Assembly (NCBI GenBank): GCA_003134685.1
Contig: PLCA01000003.1
Span: 431,174-495,173, forward strand
DNA: 64,000 nt
Source: Gemmatimonadota bacterium
Lineage (GTDB): Bacteria > Gemmatimonadota > Gemmatimonadetes > Gemmatimonadales > Gemmatimonadaceae
Direction of reading: 5' to 3'
Below the pieces are notes generated by a model. The model had not been told where the DNA came from. It did no database searches and saw only the letters and a program-made list of their open reading frames with translations. The translations under genes were made by a program, and so were the position numbers. Shown here piece by piece: positions 58,173 to 64,000 of the stretch (position 1 is its first letter; each line of letters begins with the position of its first letter).

Positions 58173-61100
58173 TCATCGAGTCCCTGTTGCCTGTGGCTTC
58201 AAAGCTAGCGGGCGAAGGATCTCGAGCTTATCGTCGTTCCGCGCGATGACAATCAGCCGCTGGCCGTTGGGCCCTCTCAGTTCCTTCATGTGCCTGACCT
58301 GACCCTCGATGAAGAGGTTTGCGGCCGCGAGATCGACCGACTCGAAATGGCCCATGCCGTTTCCTCGAAGCAAGAGCCCGTAACTCGCATCATAGCGGCC
58401 CAGCACCGGCGTGACACCATAGAAGTTTCCTCCAACCAGAAGGTCGGTGAGTCCATCCCCATCGAAATCATCGGCGATCACAGCGTAAATCGGAGCGAAT
58501 TGCGCCTCGACCGGCAGGGGCGTCAGGTTGAACGTCCCGTTTCCGTTGTTGATCGCTACAGCGCTGGCGAAGTCCTTTGCCTCCAGGACCTTTGCCGACC
58601 TGATCTCCGACGCCGGGAAGATGTCTTCGATGCGACTTGCTCCGAAATCCGCGTATGACGTGTATTTGCTCCTAAGCTGTGGAAATAATTGCACGAATTC
58701 GTCGCGCCCGGCCAGCGGATAGCTCACTCCATTCTTGTAGAAAGTGAGAACCTGCGCGAGCGTTCCGTTGTGGAAGAAATCGTTGACGTATAGTTGCGCC
58801 GGCTCCTTCGGGGTGGCCTTGATGTACGAGTTCAACCCGAGATTGCCGAGTACGAGATCCTTCCGGCCGTCGCCGTTGAGATCGACCGCGGTAACTGTGT
58901 TCCACCAGCCATTCGTCTCCGACAGTCCCGCCTCCGCGGTTCGATCCACGAAGTGGCCGTTCTCCTGGTGAAAGACCTTAACGGGCATCCATTCTCCGAC
59001 CACTACCAGATCGAGTTTCCCGTCGTTGTCGTAGTCGATCCACGCCGCCGATGACACCATGCCCACCTCGGACAGGCCAGGGGCCTTTTCGAGAGTGACG
59101 TCGGTGAAGTGCCCCGTCCCATCGTTTTGCAGCAGGTGACTGTGTGGCGCGACACCGTACTTTCGACCCTCCACTCTGCTCCCCAGGAACAGATCCGGAT
59201 AGCCGTCACCATTGAAGTCACCGACGACGACGCACGAGCCGTTCTCGAAGATTGGCGGCAGTGCCGTCGTATCGCGGTGGAAGTTGCCCTTGCCGTCGTT
59301 GATGTAGAGGCGGGGCCTTAGCGGCTCGTCATTCCCCGAGAACTCGTTGCCGCCGCTTACGACGAGGAGATCCTGATAGCCGTCGCCATTCGCATCGAAA
59401 AACACGGCGTCGACGTCTTCAGCGAGACTGTCCGCGCGCAACGCGGGCTGGTCGCTGGGGCGGAAGGTCCCATTGCGCTGTTGGATGAACAATTGCCCGG
59501 GCTGCCACTTCGCCCCCCCGACATAAATGTCATCCAGGCCATCGCCATTTACGTCGCCGACAGCGAGAGCCGGACCCTCGGTGGAGAGGAGGTGCGGCAT
59601 CAACGGCTCGCGGTTCCAATCAAAGAAGGTGTTCTCTTCGTGCTTGAAGTCGATCCCGGTTCGCGCCGTCACATCTGCAAACAAGGGATGTGGCGGAGGT
59701 CCGGTGTGGTAATCGTATTTTCCTGCCGCATCGGTCTGATTTAGCGTCAGGATGCGGTCCGCCGCCACATTCGTCAGTACCTGAAAGCGACGGTCGGGCC
59801 AGACGACGATCAGAGAATCGGCGCGCGGCGAATTGCCGAGCCCGAAGTGGAGACGAGGATCGACGGACGATTCGAACCCCCGGGTGGGCATCTCCTCCAA
59901 GAATTGCGTCGTGCCGTGATTCTTGAGCGTCACCTTGGCGCCGATTCCACCGGTGTTTTTTCCGCTGCCCTTCAGCATAACCTCGAGATAGTGGTTCTTG
60001 TTGACCTCGCGCGCGTGGTTTCTATAGATGCTCGCCGGCGCGTTGATGTTGTTCACGACCAGATCGAGCGCGCCCGAGTTATTGAGATCGACGTACGCCG
60101 CGCCATTGGAGAAGCCCGGCTGCCCGAGTCCCCACGCGTCCGCCATGTTAGTGAACGTCAGATTGCCGTTGTTGTGAAACGCAAAGTTGGCGATGGGAAT
60201 CTGCGGCATCTTCTTGAGGAGAGAGAGGTTCTCCTGCGTGATTCCCCGCGCCAGTGACGCCTGCACCGCCTCGTTGCCAACGAAGTTGAGGTAATCCATG
60301 TCGTTCGGCCGCCGGTAAATGCCGTTCGTGATGAACAGATCCTTGAACCCATCGTTGTCGAGATCGGCGAACAGAGGCGCCCAGCTCCAGTCGGTCGCAT
60401 ATACGCCGGCGAGATAGCCGATCTCGCTGAACCGCCCGTCACCGCGATTGAGCTGGAGCGTGTTGCGCGCGTACTGCGGATAGTAGCCGGCCTTCACCCT
60501 CATGTTGAAGAGGTTGAAGCCCTCGGCGCCGGCCGAGGTATTCAAGATCTTCTGCTGCTCGGGAAGCATGTCGACGACCATGAGGTCTGGGCGCCCGTCA
60601 TTGTTGAAGTCGGCCGCGTCGGCGCCCATCGAGAAACGGCTGGTGTGACCGAGCATCTTCGCGATCGACTCCGTAAAGGTTCCGTTGCAGTTGTTGATGT
60701 AGACGTAATCGTTTTCCTGAAAATCGTTGCCGACGAAGATGTCCGGGCACCCATCGAGATTGAGATCACTGACTACTACGCCGAGACCATAGGCCTCGAG
60801 CCCGCCGTAGAGACCAGCCTGCTGACTCACGTCGGTGAAGTGGCCGCCGTCGTTCCGATACAGACGGTCGCCTGTGCTCGGGATTCGCACGTTCCGCTGC
60901 GGCCTCAGGCTAATGCCGCGCTGGGTGTCAGTCGCATGATTGAGCAGGAACATGTCCAGATCCCCGTCGCCGTCGTAGTCGAAAAAGACCGCTTGCGTCG
61001 AATAGCCCGAGAACGAGAGCCCGTACTCCGCCGTTCGGTCGGTGAATGTGCCGTCACCGTTGTTGATGTAGAGCACGTTGTGTCCGTGCTGGCCCAGATA

Positions 61101-61643
61101 GTCTACCGCGGACACGTAAATGTCGAGCAACCCGTCCCCATTTACGTCAGCCATCGTAACCCCTGTTTTCCAACCGGGCGGTCCAGCTACACCCGCTCTA
61201 TCGGTGACGTCCTCGAACTTGTAGTTGCCCTTGTTGATGTAGAGCCGGTTGGGGCCGAGGTTTGACGAGAAGTAGAGGTCGGGCAGGCCATCGCCATTGA
61301 CGTCGCCGACGGCGACGCCGCCACCGTTGTAGTAGTAGAGGAAGTTCAGGATGTTGAAGTCAGGCTTCTCCGGCAGGTTGTTGGCGAATGTGACACCGGT
61401 AGTGCTCGGCGACAACAGCTCGAAAAGCGGCTCGGGGGTCTTCGTCCGGCTGCAGGCAGAGAGCGCAGCGACGCTCGCGACCAGAAACAGCGCAGCCGCC
61501 CGCCCGATGATGCTATCCGCCGTAGATGAGTGCAGAATGCCGAATCGCGTCAAAAAATGGGCACGGCTAATGCAGCCTCGTCGTACTGCTTCTTCTGGCC
61601 TCGTTCCCAGGAGTCTTAATGCCGTTTTCCTCGCCACGTCCAT
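58173..61643 (-). CDS. Large CRTAC1-type lipoprotein with two FG-GAP propellers and a central ASPIC/UnbV domain
   Basis: 1156 residues from the ATG at 61643; a TTG at 61553 would place the lipoprotein signal (VAALSAC) at a more usual distance and would avoid overlap with the divergent gene. FG-GAP turns such as [29 protein letters not shown] and [13 protein letters not shown] make the first propeller. ASPIC/UnbV lies at about 545-640 ([22 protein letters not shown]). A second set of turns ([41 protein letters not shown]) follows to the end. It is a surface or periplasmic lipoprotein of unknown ligand and a paralogue of the partial gene ending at 62089. Confidence 0.9.
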   Translation of the reverse strand: MDVARKTALRLLGTRPEEAVRRGCISRAHFLTRFGILHSSTADSIIGRAAALFLVASVAALSACSRTKTPEPLFELLSPSTTGVTFANNLPEKPDFNILNFLYYYNGGGVAVGDVNGDGLPDLYFSSNLGPNRLYINKGNYKFEDVTDRAGVAGPPGWKTGVTMADVNGDGLLDIYVSAVDYLGQHGHNVLYINNGDGTFTDRTAEYGLSFSGYSTQAVFFDYDGDGDLDMFLLNHATDTQRGISLRPQRNVRIPSTGDRLYRNDGGHFTDVSQQAGLYGGLEAYGLGVVVSDLNLDGCPDIFVGNDFQENDYVYINNCNGTFTESIAKMLGHTSRFSMGADAADFNNDGRPDLMVVDMLPEQQKILNTSAGAEGFNLFNMRVKAGYYPQYARNTLQLNRGDGRFSEIGYLAGVYATDWSWAPLFADLDNDGFKDLFITNGIYRRPNDMDYLNFVGNEAVQASLARGITQENLSLLKKMPQIPIANFAFHNNGNLTFTNMADAWGLGQPGFSNGAAYVDLNNSGALDLVVNNINAPASIYRNHAREVNKNHYLEVMLKGSGKNTGGIGAKVTLKNHGTTQFLEEMPTRGFESSVDPRLHFGLGNSPRADSLIVVWPDRRFQVLTNVAADRILTLNQTDAAGKYDYHTGPPPHPLFADVTARTGIDFKHEENTFFDWNREPLMPHLLSTEGPALAVGDVNGDGLDDIYVGGAKWQPGQLFIQQRNGTFRPSDQPALRADSLAEDVDAVFFDANGDGYQDLLVVSGGNEFSGNDEPLRPRLYINDGKGNFHRDTTALPPIFENGSCVVVGDFNGDGYPDLFLGSRVEGRKYGVAPHSHLLQNDGTGHFTDVTLEKAPGLSEVGMVSSAAWIDYDNDGKLDLVVVGEWMPVKVFHQENGHFVDRTAEAGLSETNGWWNTVTAVDLNGDGRKDLVLGNLGLNSYIKATPKEPAQLYVNDFFHNGTLAQVLTFYKNGVSYPLAGRDEFVQLFPQLRSKYTSYADFGASRIEDIFPASEIRSAKVLEAKDFASAVAINNGNGTFNLTPLPVEAQFAPIYAVIADDFDGDGLTDLLVGGNFYGVTPVLGRYDASYGLLLRGNGMGHFESVDLAAANLFIEGQVRHMKELRGPNGQRLIVIARNDDKLEILRPLALKPQATGTR

Positions 61644-62095
61644 TGCTCTCTTGCGGTCTCCTCGTTGCGCTCATGTCCGCATGCGCTTCCGCCAATTCAG
61701 CGAGTACCGGGAGAACTCCGCCTGACCGGCCCCTGCCGCCACCGAACCAGGGAACAATCGTAACGGCAGACGACATTGACCACAGTACCACTGTCGACCC
61801 GATCGAGCGGACTCTGGCCGCACGCGTGCCGGGTGTAATCATCACGCACGCGGCGGACGGCGGACTCGCCATCCGCATACGTGGGCAGACCACGATTAAC
61901 GGAGAAACCGAACCGTTGTACGTGATCGACGGCCTGCCGGTACAGTCCGGTCCGGGGGGAAGTCTGACAGGAATCAATCCCAAGGACATCGCCTCGATCG
62001 AAGTGCTCAAGGATGCATCAGCCACAGCGTTCTACGGGGTGCGGGGATCGAACGGCGTAATTGTCATAAAGACCAAGCACGCGCCGGATCAGTGA
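61619..62095 (+). CDS. Stand-alone TonB-receptor plug domain lipoprotein
   Basis: 158 residues. The lipoprotein signal ends LMSAC (about Cys22). Residues about 45-155 are a SusC-type plug: [39 protein letters not shown], then [35 protein letters not shown]. Ordinary receptors follow this with a barrel of 700 or more residues; here a stop comes directly after the plug. As a lipoprotein it cannot occlude its own barrel and may bind TonB or a barrel partner in the periplasm. It overlaps the neighbouring divergent gene at its 5' end and the convergent one by 7 bases. Confidence 0.88.
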   Translation: MPFSSPRPLLSCGLLVALMSACASANSASTGRTPPDRPLPPPNQGTIVTADDIDHSTTVDPIERTLAARVPGVIITHAADGGLAIRIRGQTTINGETEPLYVIDGLPVQSGPGGSLTGINPKDIASIEVLKDASATAFYGVRGSNGVIVIKTKHAPDQ

Positions 62096-64000
62096 CCTGA
62101 AAGATTGGCCAGCGCGTGTGTCGTCCGGAAGATGAGAGGACGATCATTGTTCCGCGTCACCACGTATCTATCACCGTTCGGGGTGCGTACACGCTCAATG
62201 TCGCGCGCCTGTCCGGGAACGAAGAAGCCACTATCCAACGCGCGCACTGGGGTGAAATGCCCCTTTCCGTCTCCGCGCAAATAGAGCCCATAACTGGCGT
62301 CCATCTTTCCGATCTCGGGCTTGACGCCATCGAAATTTCCGGCGAGCAGCAGATCGACCTTTCCATCTCCGTCGAAATCCTTGGCCAGGATGCCGTAGAC
62401 GGGCGCGACCTGAGCCTCGAGCGGCAGCGGGATCATCGTGAAGCTGCCGTCGCCGTTATTCCTGACCAGGGTCGTTGCAAACGTGTATGCTTTTTTTACG
62501 ACGGCGCCTTCGAGATCCTTTTTGGGGATCACATCCGATACGACCTGCTTCGCGTAGTCCTTGTAAGTGGGGTAGCGATCCTTGAGGTATGTCAGCGACC
62601 GTATCAGGTCGTCGCGCAACTCCAGCGGGTACTCAACGCCACCGTGATAGTACGAGACGATCTGCTGTGCGAATCCTGTGTGCGCGAAATCCTTGACGTA
62701 CATGGACACCGGCTCTTTCGGGGTCGCCTGCAGGCGTGTGTTGAGACCAAGGTTCCCCACTATGAAATCCACCCGGCCGTTACCAGTGAAATCTCCCGCG
62801 ATGATGCGGTTCCACCAGCCGTTGCTGTTCTCGAGACCGGGGATCTTCATCTTTTCGAGACGTCCGTTGCCCATGTTCTTGAAGATGGTGATCGGCATCC
62901 ACTCGCCGACGATGACCAGGTCCAGCTTCCCATCCCCGTCGACATCTTTCCACATCGCGTCGGTAACCATGCCGACGTGCGAGAGTCCCGGTGCCAGTTT
63001 GTCGGTGACTTCGGTGAAGTGGCCCTTGCCATCGTTCTTGAGCAGAACGCTCTGCGGATCGATGCCGTAGCGTCCGGGAACCGAGCGGCCGCCGACGAAA
63101 AGGTCGATGGTGCCATTGCCGTCGTAATCCGCTGCTGCCGCGCGCGATCCGCTCAGGTACAACGGCGGCAGAGCGCCCACCGCTTTCCTGAAGTTGCCCT
63201 TGCCGTCGTTCAGATAGAGCCGGTCTTCTAGCGCCGGCGCCATATCCGAGAACTCCGTCCCGCCCGTGACTACGTAGAGATCAGGAAAACCGTCGCCATT
63301 CGCGTCGAAGAACACGCCGCTGATGTCCTCCGAGATCTTGTCCTGCTCGAGAAGCTTCTCGTTCGTGCTGACGAACGACCCGTCTTTCTGTTGAATGAGG
63401 ATCTTGCTAGGCTGATCCTTCGCGCCGCCGATGAAGATGTCGTCCAGTCCGTCGCCGTTGACATCGGCAACGGCTATGTCGGGACCTTCGGTCGAGAGCA
63501 TCTTGGGCATCAGTCGCTCACGGTCGAAATCGACGAAATCGTTCTCGTGGTGCACGAAGTCGAGTGCGGTCTGCCGCGTGACGTCGTTGAAGAGCGGTGT
63601 GACCGGCCTGGGTAACTCCGTCTTCGGGACGGTTGATCCTGATTGCTTGATCGTGAGACGCTGATTCGCCGCGACATTTTTCAGCAAGCTCTGCCGCCCG
63701 TCGGGCCAGGCGACCGTCACCGTGTTGACCGTATCGCTGTGGCCGAGTCCAAACGTCAGCACGTAATCCACGCTCGACTGAAAGCCGCGCGTCGGACTGA
63801 CCTCCTGATACTGCATCTGCTTCCCGACCTTGAGCGTGACATTCGCACCTACGGCGAATCGGTTGTGGCCTTCTCCATCGAGCTTCACCTGTAAGTAGTT
63901 ATTCTTGGTGAGCGTGCGCGCGTTGTTGCGGTAGACGAACGCGGTGTCGTTCTCGTTATTCACGATCAGATCGAGCGCACCGTCTCCGTCCAGGTCCGCG
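62089..64000 (-). CDS. CRTAC1-type FG-GAP/ASPIC-UnbV protein, N-terminus beyond the window
   Basis: At least 637 residues; the frame remains open through base 64000 (it still reads a [12 protein letters not shown] turn there), so the start lies outside. The visible part begins with the end of a first propeller, then ASPIC/UnbV ([22 protein letters not shown]...[12 protein letters not shown]). A second FG-GAP set follows: [55 protein letters not shown]. It aligns along its length with residues 530-1156 of the gene at 58173-61643, so the two are paralogues. The ligand is unknown. Confidence 0.9.
   Translation of the reverse strand, partial: ADLDGDGALDLIVNNENDTAFVYRNNARTLTKNNYLQVKLDGEGHNRFAVGANVTLKVGKQMQYQEVSPTRGFQSSVDYVLTFGLGHSDTVNTVTVAWPDGRQSLLKNVAANQRLTIKQSGSTVPKTELPRPVTPLFNDVTRQTALDFVHHENDFVDFDRERLMPKMLSTEGPDIAVADVNGDGLDDIFIGGAKDQPSKILIQQKDGSFVSTNEKLLEQDKISEDISGVFFDANGDGFPDLYVVTGGTEFSDMAPALEDRLYLNDGKGNFRKAVGALPPLYLSGSRAAAADYDGNGTIDLFVGGRSVPGRYGIDPQSVLLKNDGKGHFTEVTDKLAPGLSHVGMVTDAMWKDVDGDGKLDLVIVGEWMPITIFKNMGNGRLEKMKIPGLENSNGWWNRIIAGDFTGNGRVDFIVGNLGLNTRLQATPKEPVSMYVKDFAHTGFAQQIVSYYHGGVEYPLELRDDLIRSLTYLKDRYPTYKDYAKQVVSDVIPKKDLEGAVVKKAYTFATTLVRNNGDGSFTMIPLPLEAQVAPVYGILAKDFDGDGKVDLLLAGNFDGVKPEIGKMDASYGLYLRGDGKGHFTPVRALDSGFFVPGQARDIERVRTPNGDRYVVTRNNDRPLIFRTTHALANLSGH

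Noticed and set aside
55500..64000. DNA-level repeats rich in gacggcgatgg-type words
   Set aside because: These are the codons of FG-GAP calcium loops (DxDGDGxxD) and are explained by the protein repeats.
1..64000. CRISPR arrays, insertion sequences, phage genes
   Set aside because: No regularly spaced direct repeats, transposase, integrase or structural phage genes were recognised on either strand.

Overview
The window is about 64 kb of high-GC bacterial chromosome (most coding lines 60-67 % GC by eye) from a Gram-negative organism. It carries a TonB energy transducer, an orphan SusC-type TonB plug lipoprotein, three FG-GAP/ASPIC-UnbV (CRTAC1-type) lipoproteins, two secreted M28 aminopeptidases, a PilB-type ATPase with a GAF tail, and many lipoproteins and 4-bp gene overlaps. 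This mixture suits Gemmatimonadota. That placement is inference, because there is no rRNA or marker gene here to prove it. No tRNA, rRNA, CRISPR array, prophage or intact insertion sequence was seen.

Layout. 0-10.8 kb: ElaA-type acetyltransferase, M28 peptidase, serine beta-lactamase-like hydrolase, a NagB/PIG-L fusion, a NagX-like membrane acyltransferase, a PD40 beta-propeller protein, TonB and a small secreted protein. 10.9-25 kb: AI-2E-type permease, repeat elements, a possible small RNA, a translationally coupled ATP-grasp/LLM-monooxygenase pair, a Crp/Fnr regulator, a 905-aa PilB ATPase fused to a degenerate receiver and a GAF domain, a VOC-MarR-DinB operon with a perfect operator palindrome, a second M28 peptidase, and an L,D-transpeptidase. 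25-35.3 kb: first carbohydrate ABC locus (858-aa secreted toroid-like protein, binding lipoprotein, two permeases, ATPase), divergent from a GH15 enzyme and a histidine kinase. 35.4-49.6 kb: second carbohydrate locus, with an SSS symporter divergent from a long, tightly coupled operon: Tat-exported TIM-barrel protein, GH130, GH5, GH130, a lipoprotein fusing a six-hairpin toroid to an ABC binding protein, two permeases, ATPase, and a low-GC glycosidase-like lipoprotein that appears to start at CTG. 49.6-64 kb: a decayed SusD fragment, a secreted unknown, a possible small RNA, a HAD phosphatase, SemiSWEET, a TatA-GH31 fusion, CRTAC1 proteins, a cobalamin-binding protein and the orphan plug lipoprotein.

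How it works together. Much of the window handles oligosaccharides. The second locus reads as uptake and phosphorolysis of beta-mannosides: periplasmic trimming and capture, ABC import, then cytosolic GH5 and GH130 cleavage. The first locus plus GH15 and GH31 points to alpha-glucosides. Both ATPases are of the MalK/UgpC type.

Most unusual items: the toroid-binding-protein fusion; the CTG-started lipoprotein whose signal peptide is local high-GC DNA and whose body is low-GC, next to a Bacteroidota-like SusD relic; the TatA-GH31 fusion; the PilB-pseudoreceiver-GAF fusion; and at least two families of inverted-repeat elements in the intergenic gaps.
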